From Bacteroidia bacterium (GTDB lineage: Bacteria > Bacteroidota > Bacteroidia > J057 > JAIXKT01), in contig JAIXKT010000007.1 in the NCBI GenBank assembly GCA_026932145.1, positions 14,177 to 57,511 of the forward strand: 43,335 nucleotides of DNA. The letters are read 5' to 3'. How positions within the stretch are numbered: position 1 is the stretch's first letter; every line of letters begins with the position of its first letter. Under the pieces are notes generated by a model. The model searched no databases and had not been told where the DNA came from. It worked only from the letters and a program-made list of their open reading frames with translations. Below, piece by piece: positions 1 through 8,417 of this stretch. A program made the translations under genes and the position numbers.

Positions 1-494
1 CTCTCAAGTCAAATCGGAAAGTTGCCTTGACACTGGATGATAAGCAAAACGGTCGTTACACAAGTATTAAGTCCCTGAAGCCGGAAGGGCGCACTGCGGT
101 GGTGTGGGTTGAGCAGTTGGATTTCCCAATTCTCATTGCATGCCAAATTTTCACAAACGAGAATGATACTGCTGCGCTCTATCTGGCTTCTAACGACTTA
201 AATTTGTCATACGAGCAAATCACTGCAATCTATCACAAACGATGGAAAGTAGAAGAGTATCACAAATCCATCAAGAGCAATGCTTCGTTTGCCAAATCAC
301 CTACACGCACAATAACAACACAAAAAAGTCATTTCATTGCTTCGCTGACAGCGTTTAATCGGTTTGAATTACTGAAAGTAAGAAAAAACAAAAGTCATTT
401 TGCACTGAAAAATTATTTGAACATAGTAGCACTACGAAAAGCAAAGGAAGAATTACAGCATTTATTAACACCAAGTCTTAAAAATACTACTTAA
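1..494 (+). CDS. IS4/IS701-like DDE transposase, C-terminal part (truncated by window edge)
   Basis: This is the C-terminal part of a cut-and-paste transposase. The frame is open from the first bases of the window (codons readable from position 3), so the true start lies outside; the TTG at 27 is probably not a real start. The diagnostic feature is the IS4-type signature Y-x2-R-x3-E-x6-K, seen in YHKRWKVEEYHKSIK at about codon 68 from the TTG. Its Glu is the third member of the DDE triad; the two Asp residues would be upstream. The downstream SPTRTITTQKSHFIASL stretch is typical of IS701-like members. The gene ends at TAA 492-494, and the right end of the element should lie between there and about 545, but I cannot identify its terminal repeat. 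Whether the element is intact cannot be judged. Confidence 0.85.
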   Translation, partial: LKSNRKVALTLDDKQNGRYTSIKSLKPEGRTAVVWVEQLDFPILIACQIFTNENDTAALYLASNDLNLSYEQITAIYHKRWKVEEYHKSIKSNASFAKSPTRTITTQKSHFIASLTAFNRFELLKVRKNKSHFALKNYLNIVALRKAKEELQHLLTPSLKNTT

Positions 495-544
495 TATTGC
501 GTAACATCAGTTACTTAATAGATTACTTTTTGGCTCAAAAATAC

Positions 545-1054
545 TTACACTTTCGTTTTAACAGCAGTCCAATTTTTGATTTGCCAACGCATTTTGGCCA
601 TACAAATATGATTTTGTTCAGAATCATAAATATTAATTTCTGGCTCTACATAAATAAGTTCCTGTGATTTAAGTGGTTGAAATACTTGCTGTGTTAAAAA
701 ATCCTGACTCAATGAAAATCTGGCAAAAACGTCTTGTTTTGCCTGATAATAATATTGAACCGTAAGGGATTGCATAATTAAGCGGTATTTAGATGGATCT
801 ATTTTAGAAATGAGCATCAATCCGGTAGCATATTCTGCAACGGTAGCTAAGCCGCACGCATGAAGTCCCTGAATATGATTCAAGTTTGAATTTCGGTACG
901 GCATCTTAATTTCTATATCTGTATCTGTAATCTTTGTAATCCAAAACCGGTGTGGCTTATTAAACGGTATAACCCGCAACATGATGTGGTTAAAAACCCA
1001 AAGCCAAAAAGCAGAACTTTTGGCTTTTTGGATTATAGAAGCTAATTTTTGCAT
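545..1054 (-). CDS. DUF4442 hotdog-fold protein (putative thioesterase)
   Basis: A 169-residue protein of the DUF4442 family, which adopts the hotdog fold of acyl-CoA thioesterases. Visible family features are the N-terminal helix followed by VIPFNKPHRFWI, the central block NLNHIQGLHACGLATVAEYATG, which corresponds to the hotdog helix, and a C-terminal strand ending MAKMRWQIKNW. The substrate is unknown. The gene is on its own: the transposase lies on one side and the helicase gene (ending at 1160) on the other, 105 bases upstream. I see no strong promoter before it. Family assignment is fairly sure; the enzymatic activity is inferred from the fold only. Confidence 0.75.
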   Translation of the reverse strand: MQKLASIIQKAKSSAFWLWVFNHIMLRVIPFNKPHRFWITKITDTDIEIKMPYRNSNLNHIQGLHACGLATVAEYATGLMLISKIDPSKYRLIMQSLTVQYYYQAKQDVFARFSLSQDFLTQQVFQPLKSQELIYVEPEINIYDSEQNHICMAKMRWQIKNWTAVKTKV

Positions 1055-1159
1055 AAAATGAAATTATATCTAAAAAAATAAGTACATGATAGATTAGCAA
1101 AAACCAATCATCAGAATAGAACTGCGAAAATACCAATAAAATGAGGCAATATTGATGTT

Positions 1160-2860
1160 TTAGTTTAAATCGCTGATTTCAAAGAGTTGTACATATTTTA
1201 GGGCTGCTTTTTCTGGAATAGATTCCGGCTCAGCGTCAGCATTGATTACTTGAATCAGATGTTTACGATTGTCTGTATTCGCTGGTAATGAACCATTTAA
1301 AAGCGAAATTATCGAAGAACCATATTGGTTCAAAAATTCAAATTCTTCCGGTAAAAAGTGCTGTTGATTTAGAATATCTTTTCTCCATGAAAAGTTTTGG
1401 CGATAGCAGATAACGTTTTCTGGTTCTATGGTAAAAGGGCAATTGAAGAGGAATAGCTGTTTTTCGGCACGGGTAATCACGGTGTAGCACCAGCGCAAAT
1501 AATTGCTAACTGAAACCCCGGGATAAATTGGCTCAAAGTAAACAAAGGCTTTTTCCCATTGTCCACCCTGCGCCTTGTGTCCGGTAACAGCGTATCCAAA
1601 TTTTACCTGTAAAGCCTGCAATAAGTAGTCATATTCAGTTTTTTCCTTTTTTAGGTGTTTAAATCCGGTATAAATTGCCTGTGTTTGCGCAGCCGATAAA
1701 TTTGGCTCCGCCGAGTGAAGTAAATCTAATAAAATGTAGGTATTAACCTCCACAGATTCACCTCTAATATCTTCAAAGCGGAGGTCAGCCAAAACCCATT
1801 TACTTCCGAAATACTCCTCAGTGGTTTCTCTGTATATCCGCGTTACTACACAGGTTTCACCATTTGCGATATATTCGTTAGAAAACTGAGGTATATTTTT
1901 ACTTAAAACATGATAATTGTTTTTTACAACCATTAGCAAATCCCCTTCTTGAATTTCTTCAGGCTCATAAAAAAGTAAGGAGCGAATATACTGGTTCAGT
2001 TTTAATGCTGCTTGATTGGAAAAGGTAAATAAACCGGCAGCATCCGGCCTCTCAATCAGAAAGTTTGCTTGAAATTCTTGGATAAACTCTAAGTTTGAGT
2101 TTGCTATGAATATATCCGGCTTACTTTGGTTAATGTAAATCTCTTGTAATTCAGGTAGAGTAGGCTGAGTTAGGTATTGGCGTATGCGCGTAGCGTTATA
2201 CAAAATTCCGGATTCTAAGTGCTGGCGCTTAATATCGGTCATCGTAAAGGAATAAACTGGATACCCAAAGTGCTTTAAAAGGTAAGTATCATCTAAGGCA
2301 GGGGAGTTTTCCTGACCAATAGGCGGAAGCTGTGCCGGATCTCCTACAAAAACAATTTTAAATTTAAGTTCTTTATTTTCAGGATTTTGTACATATCTAA
2401 GTAAGTCTTTTAAGATGTTTTCTCCGCCGGCTTGGGATATATCGCTGACCATTGAAGCCTCGTCTATCCAAAATATTGTAGATTGACTTTCTTGATTCTT
2501 CCGAAGTTTAAATTGATAATAACCATTGGAAGAGACGGTTGCATGGTATAAATAACGGTGAATTGTGTAAGCAGTACGTTTTGCTTTTTCGGCTAATACC
2601 TTAGCGGCTTTTCCGGTGGGTGCCATCAAAATGCATTTTGTGCCACTGCGAGAAATATATTTTATGAAATGCGTAATTAAAGTGGTTTTACCTGTTCCGG
2701 CATATCCCCGCAAGATAAATATCGAAACATTATTTGGGTTATGTAAAAACTGCGCAAAAAGTTTAGCTACCTGAAGCTGATTGGAGGTAGGTTGATGTAA
2801 AAAACCACTCAATAACTTTTTGGCCAATAGCTCGTTATCCTGTTCTGAAAAGTTACTCAT
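1160..2860 (-). CDS. RecD/Pif1-like superfamily 1 DNA helicase
   Basis: A 566-residue superfamily 1 helicase related to RecD, of the short AAA-plus-UvrD_C_2 type common in Bacteroidota. It has Walker A GYAGTGKTT (residues about 52-60), the Walker B/motif II WIDEASMVSD near 132, motif III GDPAQLPPIG near 173, and the C-terminal motifs GHKAQGGQW (about 427) and YTVITRAEKQ. RecD-type helicases unwind DNA 5'->3' using ATP. No RecB or RecC partner is present, and the protein lacks the long N-terminal region of RecD2, so it is probably a stand-alone repair helicase. A TAGGTTTA box (2861-2868, reverse strand) abuts the ATG, and the gene is divergent from the pterin dehydratase gene at 3003. Function within repair is inferred. 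Confidence 0.85.
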   Translation of the reverse strand: MSNFSEQDNELLAKKLLSGFLHQPTSNQLQVAKLFAQFLHNPNNVSIFILRGYAGTGKTTLITHFIKYISRSGTKCILMAPTGKAAKVLAEKAKRTAYTIHRYLYHATVSSNGYYQFKLRKNQESQSTIFWIDEASMVSDISQAGGENILKDLLRYVQNPENKELKFKIVFVGDPAQLPPIGQENSPALDDTYLLKHFGYPVYSFTMTDIKRQHLESGILYNATRIRQYLTQPTLPELQEIYINQSKPDIFIANSNLEFIQEFQANFLIERPDAAGLFTFSNQAALKLNQYIRSLLFYEPEEIQEGDLLMVVKNNYHVLSKNIPQFSNEYIANGETCVVTRIYRETTEEYFGSKWVLADLRFEDIRGESVEVNTYILLDLLHSAEPNLSAAQTQAIYTGFKHLKKEKTEYDYLLQALQVKFGYAVTGHKAQGGQWEKAFVYFEPIYPGVSVSNYLRWCYTVITRAEKQLFLFNCPFTIEPENVICYRQNFSWRKDILNQQHFLPEEFEFLNQYGSSIISLLNGSLPANTDNRKHLIQVINADAEPESIPEKAALKYVQLFEISDLN

Positions 2861-3002
2861 TAAACCTACTGTTGGATTTAGTAACGAAGTATAGGTATTT
2901 TTTACCGAATAATAATTATTTTTAATAGAACTTTATTTGTTTAGCTATTAAACCCGTTAAAATTTCGGTATTTTACAGATACACTTTATAGGTTTAGTTT
3001 TT

Positions 3003-3305
3003 ATGTTAAAATCATTGTTTTTCAATGAAGTAGAGATTAGGGAGAGATTAACTTTTTTGCCGGATTGGCAATATCTGGATGGTAAATTGTACCGGAAGTT
3101 AGTTTTTTCGGATTTTATACGGGCAATGTCGTTTTGTATGGCTGTAGCTTTGGAGGCAGAACGCCAAAATCATCATCCAACTTGGAGAAACAGCTATGAT
3201 ATTGTAGAAATCTGGTTGTGTACCCACGAGCCGGCTTCAGGGATTACAGAATCAGACTTTAAGTTGGCAAATGCCATTGAAAGTTATGTATTTCATTTCC
3301 GTTAA
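3003..3305 (+). CDS. phhB: Pterin-4a-carbinolamine dehydratase (PCD/DCoH family)
   Basis: A 100-residue 4a-hydroxytetrahydrobiopterin dehydratase. This family dehydrates 4a-hydroxy-tetrahydropterin to quinonoid dihydropterin, recycling the cofactor of aromatic amino acid hydroxylases; some bacterial members are thought to act in other pterin routes. The family signature is complete: E-x3-H-H-P-x5-Y-x9-H-x9-D, with catalytic HHP at residues 57-59, the second His in LCTHEP and the Asp in TESD. The length is typical. PriA follows after 31 bases on the same strand, so the two may be co-transcribed. FolE and a PTPS-like gene lie 3-4 kb downstream on the other strand. No aromatic amino acid hydroxylase gene is in the window, so the physiological substrate is uncertain. 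Confidence 0.9.
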   Translation: MLKSLFFNEVEIRERLTFLPDWQYLDGKLYRKLVFSDFIRAMSFCMAVALEAERQNHHPTWRNSYDIVEIWLCTHEPASGITESDFKLANAIESYVFHFR

Positions 3306-3336
3306 CGGCACAACGTCCGGCTTATAGTTTAAATCT

Positions 3337-5829
3337 GTGTTTGCAGAGGTCATTTTGCCATTGGCAATTCCGTGTACTTTTTCGTACATAGTTCCGCCGA
3401 TTTTAACCACAAAAATCCAATGTGGAGTTCGGGTATTGGTTAGCTTCGGAATAGGAAAAAAACTATATGCCGGTATTGTTTATTCAGTTTCAGAAGCTTA
3501 CCACAATAATATTCCGGTTTCTGCCCTTAGTTCAATTATTCAGGTATTGGATGAAGAGCCTATCATGCCTCACAATACCGTTTTGCTACTTGAGTGGATT
3601 GCGGAATACTACTGTTGCACCTTAGGTGAAGCTGTTCGGGCAGCACTCCCAACCGGCTTATCGGTAGAAAGTTTAACTTACGTACAGCGAGGTGAAGTTG
3701 TCCCGGAAGAAATTACGATGCCTTTTGACCCAGAACAAAGCCTCTTTCCTCAAGAATCAGCTAAATACGATTCAACATTAGCTCAATGCTACCAATTACT
3801 ATTAAAATCTGAACCCAGAAATAGTGTTGAATTTGCTGAAATAATTGGTAATCAAAATTATAAAAAGCAGCTGCGAGAATGGGCAGAAGCCGGATTTATG
3901 CAGTTAGTAGAAGAACCGGCATTTCGCTACAAACCTAAGATAAGATACCTTGTATCATTAGCCCCACAGCTTACAGACTTAGAGCTAATATCAACTATTC
4001 TTGACACAATACGGGGGCCTAAGCAAGAAAAAGTATTAAAAGTACTTTATCAAGCATTTATTAAAAATAAAATACTGACTATCAGTCAAGTATGTGAGCA
4101 AGCTAATTGTAGTGAATCTGTAATAAAATCTCTTGTAGAAAAACAATGGGTTGTTTTAAAGCCGGAAACAGTCAGCCGGTTGAGTGAAATAGAAGCCCAA
4201 GAGCCAAATTATAAATTACAAAAAGACCAAGAAACGGCGGTTTCTCTCATTCAAGATTCGTGGGAAAAATATCCGGTTAAACCGGTTTTGTTGGTGGGCG
4301 TTACCGGAAGCGGAAAAACATACGTTTATATGGAACTGATTCGGGAGCAAATACAAGCAGGAAAGCAATGCTTATACATTTTGCCGGAAATTTCCCTAAC
4401 GGAGCATATCGTAACTAAATTAAAACAACATTTTGGTAATCAGATGCTTGTATATCATAGCCGGATGCGTTCTGCTGAAAAAGTTGAAATCTGGAACAGT
4501 GTCAAAACAGGTGATTTTCCGATTGTGGTTGGGGTTCGGTCTTCCATATTTTTACCTTTTCAGAATCTTGGCTTGGTTGTCATTGATGAAGAGCATGATA
4601 GCTCTTTGAAGCAGCAGGAAGATGCTCCGCGCTATCATGGCCGAGATTCAGCCTTGATGCTATCCAAAATCTGGGGCGGAAGAGCTATTTTAGGCTCAGC
4701 AACACCTTCCTTAGAAAGTTATCAAGCTGCTATTAATCAGCAATATACGATGGTTCATTTGCCGCGTAAAGCGATTAACCTTCAACCGGTGGTTTGGAAA
4801 ATAGTAGATATGCGCCACCAAATTCAGCATAAGCTAAGCGTTGGGATATTTTCATCTACGTTGATAGAAGCCATTCAAGAAGCGATTCAAAAAAAAGAAC
4901 AAGTAATTCTATTTTTAAACCGGCGGGGTTATGCACCTGTTATTCAATGCAATATTTGCGGCTATGTTCCGGTTTGTCCGCATTGTGATGTTTCTTTGAC
5001 GGGGCATCTGCATAGCTATCAGATAATATGCCATTACTGCGGCTATTCTAATCCGTATTCGCAGCGTTGCCCAAAATGCCAAGCGAGTGCTTTAAATGAC
5101 TTAGGTTACGGCACAGAACGAGTTGAGGTTCATTTACAAGAGTTATTTCCTCAAATACGTATTGCGCGGATGGATTCTGACAGCATTACCAATACCCTTG
5201 ACTTAAACAACCTGATGCGCCGGTTTTCAGCACAGGAAGTTGATATTTTGATAGGTACACAAATGGTTACCAAGGGGTTGGATTTTGAAAACGTTACCGT
5301 TGCGGGGATTTTAGATGCCGATAGATTGTTATTCCAACCGGATTTTCGGGCGCAGGAATCCACCTATTCGTTGATTACACAATTAGCAGGCAGAACAGGC
5401 AGGCATCAAAAAAATGGAACTATCTTTATCCAAACGAAATGCCCGGATAATCCGATTTTTGAGATACTAACAAAACCCATTACGGTATTTTTATCTGCCG
5501 AACTTCAAATCCGAAAAAACTACTTTTACCCGCCATTTGCGCGGTTAATTCGGATTGAATTGAAGCATAAAAACGCCGAAATATTACTCAAAGCAGTTAC
5601 AGTATTACAAAGCATTCTGAATCAAATATTTGGAGGATTTATATTAGGCCCCACAACGCCGGCAATACCACGCATACAAGATCATTACCGGCAATATTTC
5701 CTGCTAAAAATCCCCAAAGACATTTCCCCAAAAATACCAAAACAAAACCTAACTCAATTACTTACAGATTTTTATGCCAAAAATAAAGATAGCACTTTGC
5801 GAATTATCATTGATGTAGATCCTCGCTAA
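3337..5829 (+). CDS. priA: Primosomal protein N' (replication restart helicase PriA)
   Basis: An 830-residue PriA, the 3'->5' helicase that recognises stalled forks and reloads the replisome. The N-terminal 3'-DNA-binding domain begins MFAEVILPLAIPCTFSY. Walker A GVTGSGKT is at about 321-328 and motif II VIDEEHDSS at about 414. The zinc-binding insertion with paired cysteines (CNICGY, CPHCD, CHYCGY, CPKC) spans about 538-590, followed by helicase motifs including GTQMVTKGLDF and QLAGRTGRH. The full domain set and usual length indicate an intact protein. The start is a GTG at 3337, which gives the expected N-terminus. It lies 31 bases after the dehydratase stop and has no obvious separate promoter. 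Confidence 0.96.
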   Translation: MFAEVILPLAIPCTFSYIVPPILTTKIQCGVRVLVSFGIGKKLYAGIVYSVSEAYHNNIPVSALSSIIQVLDEEPIMPHNTVLLLEWIAEYYCCTLGEAVRAALPTGLSVESLTYVQRGEVVPEEITMPFDPEQSLFPQESAKYDSTLAQCYQLLLKSEPRNSVEFAEIIGNQNYKKQLREWAEAGFMQLVEEPAFRYKPKIRYLVSLAPQLTDLELISTILDTIRGPKQEKVLKVLYQAFIKNKILTISQVCEQANCSESVIKSLVEKQWVVLKPETVSRLSEIEAQEPNYKLQKDQETAVSLIQDSWEKYPVKPVLLVGVTGSGKTYVYMELIREQIQAGKQCLYILPEISLTEHIVTKLKQHFGNQMLVYHSRMRSAEKVEIWNSVKTGDFPIVVGVRSSIFLPFQNLGLVVIDEEHDSSLKQQEDAPRYHGRDSALMLSKIWGGRAILGSATPSLESYQAAINQQYTMVHLPRKAINLQPVVWKIVDMRHQIQHKLSVGIFSSTLIEAIQEAIQKKEQVILFLNRRGYAPVIQCNICGYVPVCPHCDVSLTGHLHSYQIICHYCGYSNPYSQRCPKCQASALNDLGYGTERVEVHLQELFPQIRIARMDSDSITNTLDLNNLMRRFSAQEVDILIGTQMVTKGLDFENVTVAGILDADRLLFQPDFRAQESTYSLITQLAGRTGRHQKNGTIFIQTKCPDNPIFEILTKPITVFLSAELQIRKNYFYPPFARLIRIELKHKNAEILLKAVTVLQSILNQIFGGFILGPTTPAIPRIQDHYRQYFLLKIPKDISPKIPKQNLTQLLTDFYAKNKDSTLRIIIDVDPR

Positions 5830-5997
5830 TTTGGTGAATATTTGCGCTTTTGAAATAGATCTCTATCGTACTGCACAGTTGCCAAAATTTGGAAGATTCA
5901 GAATTATGTATCTTTTTTGTAGGTAATTATACATACGAAACAACTAAATAAATACTTTTTGAATAATAGTTGTGAAGCTATATTTACCGATACTTTA

Positions 5998-6417
5998 TCA
6001 ACTATAGCGATACGAAATTTGAATATCCTGAACAATATCTGGGTGTAAACTTTTGGCTACCGGGCAAGCATAGGCAATTCTTTCAACGCTATCACGCTGG
6101 TTTTCAGTTAGTTCTTTTCCAGAAAAAACAAGTTCAACTATAACTTTAGATATTCTGCGGGGAGCAGAAGCCATTTCTTTTTTGATAGAAGCCTGCATTT
6201 CCACCCCATCAATATTTTGTTGTTGTAAATGAATCCCAATGACAGTAATCATACAAGCGGCTAAAGCCGTGGCCACCAAATCTGTAGGGGAAAAAGCTTC
6301 TCCTTTTCCGTGGTTGTCTTTTGGTGCATCAGTTATGATGCTATTCCCTGATAAATAATGAGTTAGATTAGAGCGTAAGTTTCCGGTATATTGAACGGTA
6401 GCTGTTGGATCCTGCAT
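5998..6417 (-). CDS. OsmC/Ohr family peroxiredoxin-like protein
   Basis: A 139-residue OsmC-family protein. Members reduce organic hydroperoxides through two conserved cysteines, and others have unknown substrates. Both cysteines are present: one in ALAACMIT on the central helix and one in YACPVAKSLHP near the C-terminus, within the usual DLVATALAACM and VERIAYACPV contexts. The sequence KGEAFSPTDLVA is the typical lead-in. Length and residues suggest an active enzyme. It is closer to the general OsmC/YhfA subgroup than to classical Ohr. It is 41 bases downstream of folE on the same strand and may be co-transcribed with it. The 168 bases between it and the convergent priA gene contain no clear terminator. 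Confidence 0.88.
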   Translation of the reverse strand: MQDPTATVQYTGNLRSNLTHYLSGNSIITDAPKDNHGKGEAFSPTDLVATALAACMITVIGIHLQQQNIDGVEMQASIKKEMASAPRRISKVIVELVFSGKELTENQRDSVERIAYACPVAKSLHPDIVQDIQISYRYS

Positions 6418-6458
6418 ATAGTTAAACTTTTAGGCAAATTAAGGTTATTTTTGGGAGG

Positions 6459-7121
6459 TTATAGCTGTATTTGGGCGATAAATTGTTCTTGGTAAGACTG
6501 TTCTAAAAACTTTCCTAAATAGCAACTGGTAACTGTTGCGCTGGTTGTATCCTGAATTCCTCTTGAAGACACACACAAGTGGACAGCATCTACCAAAACG
6601 GCTACGTGCTGGGTCTGTAATGTTTTCGCTAAATAGTTGGCTATCTGGTTAGTAAGCCGTTCTTGTACCTGCGGGCGCTTCGCAAAATAATTTACAACAC
6701 GGTGAATCTTAGAAAGTCCGATGACGTATTGGTTTGGCACATAGGCAACATGAACTTTCCCAACAATGGGCACAAAATGATGCTCACAGTTAGAAAACAG
6801 CGTAATATTTTTTTCTACCAGCATCTGGTCATAATGATACTTATTTTCAAAAAGTGCAATTTTGGGTTCATTATGAGGGTCTAAGCCGGCAAATATTTCT
6901 TCTACATACATTTTAGCTATCCGATAGGGCGTTCCGGAGAGAGAATCATCGGTTAAATCTAAACCAAGAGTGTGCATAATTTCCCGAAAATTTCGCTCTA
7001 TGAGGGTTATTTTTTCATCATTACTCAGATGAAAAGCATCGGGACGAATGGGCGTGTCTGCACTGGTAGCTAAATGGTCATTTCCAATTTCTAAAATTCT
7101 ATTTAATGTATTGATATCCAT
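6459..7121 (-). CDS. folE: GTP cyclohydrolase I
   Basis: A 220-residue GTP cyclohydrolase I, which converts GTP to 7,8-dihydroneopterin triphosphate, the shared precursor of folate, queuosine and biopterin. The zinc ligands are visible as Cys112 and His115 in NCEHHF and Cys183 in HLCVSSRG. Other landmarks are SGTPYRIAKMYVEEIF, the VIGLSKIHRVVNYFAKRPQ block and the C-terminal SATVTSCYLGKF. The first 30 or so residues are a variable extension. The PTPS-like gene ends 24 bases upstream on the same strand, so the first two pterin enzymes are probably made from one transcript that begins at the promoter near 7590. Confidence 0.95.
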   Translation of the reverse strand: MDINTLNRILEIGNDHLATSADTPIRPDAFHLSNDEKITLIERNFREIMHTLGLDLTDDSLSGTPYRIAKMYVEEIFAGLDPHNEPKIALFENKYHYDQMLVEKNITLFSNCEHHFVPIVGKVHVAYVPNQYVIGLSKIHRVVNYFAKRPQVQERLTNQIANYLAKTLQTQHVAVLVDAVHLCVSSRGIQDTTSATVTSCYLGKFLEQSYQEQFIAQIQL

Positions 7122-7145
7122 AATGATGCTGTGTTTTGGTTAAAG

Positions 7146-7559
7146 CTATTCTCCTCGATACTCCACAAAGTTTCGTTCAGTTTCATAGAGTTTTATAGAA
7201 ACTAAGTTGTCTTTTTCAAAGTGAGGTTCTAATTGTTGCCAAATTTTGATGGCAAAATTTTCGCTGGAGCAAATTTCACCTTGCATAAAGTCCACATCAA
7301 GGTTTAGGTTTTTATGATCTACTTTTGAAATAATAACTGTTTCTAAAATTTTTTTAAGTTTTTTAAAATCCAGCACATATCCGGTTTCTGGATTAGGAGT
7401 TCCTTTGACGGTTACTTCAAGTTCGTAGTTATGGCCGTGCCAATTTGCGTTGCTACACAAGCCAAAAATAGATTCATTCTGCTCTACTGACCACACCGGG
7501 TTGTGTAGCCTATGAGCAGCACTAAAATGAACACGGCGAGTAACGTAAACAACGGACAT
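7146..7559 (-). CDS. 6-pyruvoyl-tetrahydropterin synthase / 6-carboxytetrahydropterin synthase family enzyme
   Basis: A 137-residue enzyme acting on dihydroneopterin triphosphate from FolE. Zinc ligands are His16 (FSAAHRL) and His41 and His43 (WHGHNY); catalytic residues are Cys35, Asp81-His82 (DHKNLNLD) and Glu126 (YETE). QueD (queuosine) and PTPS (biopterin) share this fold. The local pattern C-x-N-x-N-x-H-G-H-N-Y and the C-terminus LYETERNFVEYRGE resemble eukaryotic-type PTPS more than E. coli QueD, as I remember those sequences. I chose the ATG at 7559: a TTG at 7598 would add 13 residues, but a TAGTTTTG promoter box covers 7584-7591, so that longer start would not be on the mRNA. The product (pyruvoyl- versus carboxy-tetrahydropterin) is not settled. 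Confidence 0.85.
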   Translation of the reverse strand: MSVVYVTRRVHFSAAHRLHNPVWSVEQNESIFGLCSNANWHGHNYELEVTVKGTPNPETGYVLDFKKLKKILETVIISKVDHKNLNLDVDFMQGEICSSENFAIKIWQQLEPHFEKDNLVSIKLYETERNFVEYRGE

Positions 7560-7583
7560 ATCTTGCCTATAACCATTTTTCTG

Positions 7584-7591
7584 CAAAACTA
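7584..7591 (-). promoter_or_regulatory. Bacteroidota-type -7 promoter box for the PTPS-like gene and folE
   Basis: Reading the minus strand, TAGTTTTG matches the TAnnTTTG -7 element of Bacteroidota promoters. It is 24 bases before the ATG at 7559. No clear -33 TTG is seen at the expected distance. Confidence 0.45.
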
Positions 7592-7698
7592 ATTCCAAAT
7601 AATTCCTTGAATGTTAGTAAAAATAATAGAAAAATTTCTAAAGGCTATTCTCTCTTTTATCTTACGGTTTAAATTATGAAACATAAAAACTGCATATT

Positions 7699-7768
7699 AA
7701 TATCCAGAAATACGCCATTTTGGCTTTTTTTAAAATTAAAATATGGCAAAATGGCCGTTTTTGGATAT
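7699..7768. repeat. Long imperfect inverted repeat upstream of hsp20
   Basis: The left arm begins ATATCCAGAAATACGCCATTTTG and the right arm reads, reversed, ATATCCAAAAACGGCCATTTTG, so about 20 of 23 positions pair around an AT-rich loop at about 7724-7742. It lies in the divergent region between the PTPS-like gene and the small heat-shock gene. It could be a hairpin, an operator, or the remnant of a miniature element. Confidence 0.55.
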
Positions 7769-7848
7769 AAACAATATTATTTCTGCATAAAATTTGAGTT
7801 TGGCACAAAGTTCGATAGTAGAGAGGCACAACAAAAACAAAAAAATAT

Positions 7849-8280
7849 ATGACAAACTCAAAACTTCAACCGAGCAAAAACTTTTGGGGATCATTTATAA
7901 GCCCCACTTTCGAGGATTTCTTTCAGGAATTACAATCCGGTATTTCAGAACGTAGCTTCGTTCCGCGTACCGATATTGTAGAAACCGAAGATGATTATCA
8001 GATTCATGTAGAAGCACCGGGGATAGCCAAAGATGCTTTCAAGGTGGATGTTGCAGACGGCAAATTAACCGTTCGTGGAGAACGCCAATTTGAAAAAAGT
8101 GAATCCGGCAAAACATGGCACCGCGTAGAAAGAAGCTACGGAAACTTCTCACGCAGTTTCTTCTTGCCTAAAAATATCAAAAAAGAAGCTATCCAAGCTA
8201 CTTATACAGATGGAATCTTAAAATTAGTTATCCCAAAAGACAATTCTAAACCGAACGCAGTTTCAATAGAGGTAAGCTAA
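7849..8280 (+). CDS. hsp20: Hsp20/alpha-crystallin small heat-shock protein
   Basis: A 143-residue small heat-shock protein, an ATP-independent holdase that keeps unfolding cytoplasmic proteins soluble. The alpha-crystallin domain runs from about residue 43 to the end: FVPRTDIVETEDDYQIHVEAPG, then DGKLTVRGER, the RSYGNFSRSFFLP strand and GILKLVIPK. The C-terminus ends PNAVSIEVS, containing the I/V-x-I/V oligomerisation motif. It is a single-gene unit with a strong hairpin terminator at 8301-8347. The HtrA protease gene follows, which suggests a stress-related neighbourhood, but the two are separated by that terminator. Confidence 0.95.
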   Translation: MTNSKLQPSKNFWGSFISPTFEDFFQELQSGISERSFVPRTDIVETEDDYQIHVEAPGIAKDAFKVDVADGKLTVRGERQFEKSESGKTWHRVERSYGNFSRSFFLPKNIKKEAIQATYTDGILKLVIPKDNSKPNAVSIEVS

Positions 8281-8300
8281 GAAACCCTAAAATACACATT

Positions 8301-8347
8301 TTTAACTGCCAAAAACCATTGTTAAATGCTGGTTTTTGGCAGTTAAA
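8301..8347 (+). terminator. Hairpin terminator of hsp20
   Basis: A perfect 18-base inverted repeat (8301-8318 pairing with 8330-8347) encloses an 11-base loop. The arms contain AAAAACC and GGTTTTT, and a T run (8351-8356) follows closely. The A/T symmetry means it might act in both directions. It begins 20 bases after the hsp20 stop. Confidence 0.75.
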
Positions 8348-8417
8348 CGATTTTTTGGGAAATAATACAACTTGTAATGCTGTATTTACGTTATATTCAC
8401 AACAAAAACTAACTACA

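Noticed and set aside
5830-5997. Possible terminator between priA and osmC
   Set aside because: Only short AT-rich palindromes such as CCAAAATTTGG occur; no stem with a T tract is convincing.
8319-8417. Extra 33 residues at the start of the HtrA reading frame
   Set aside because: The codon at 8319 falls in the loop of the hsp20 terminator hairpin; the ATG at 8418 is followed directly by a hydrophobic export segment.
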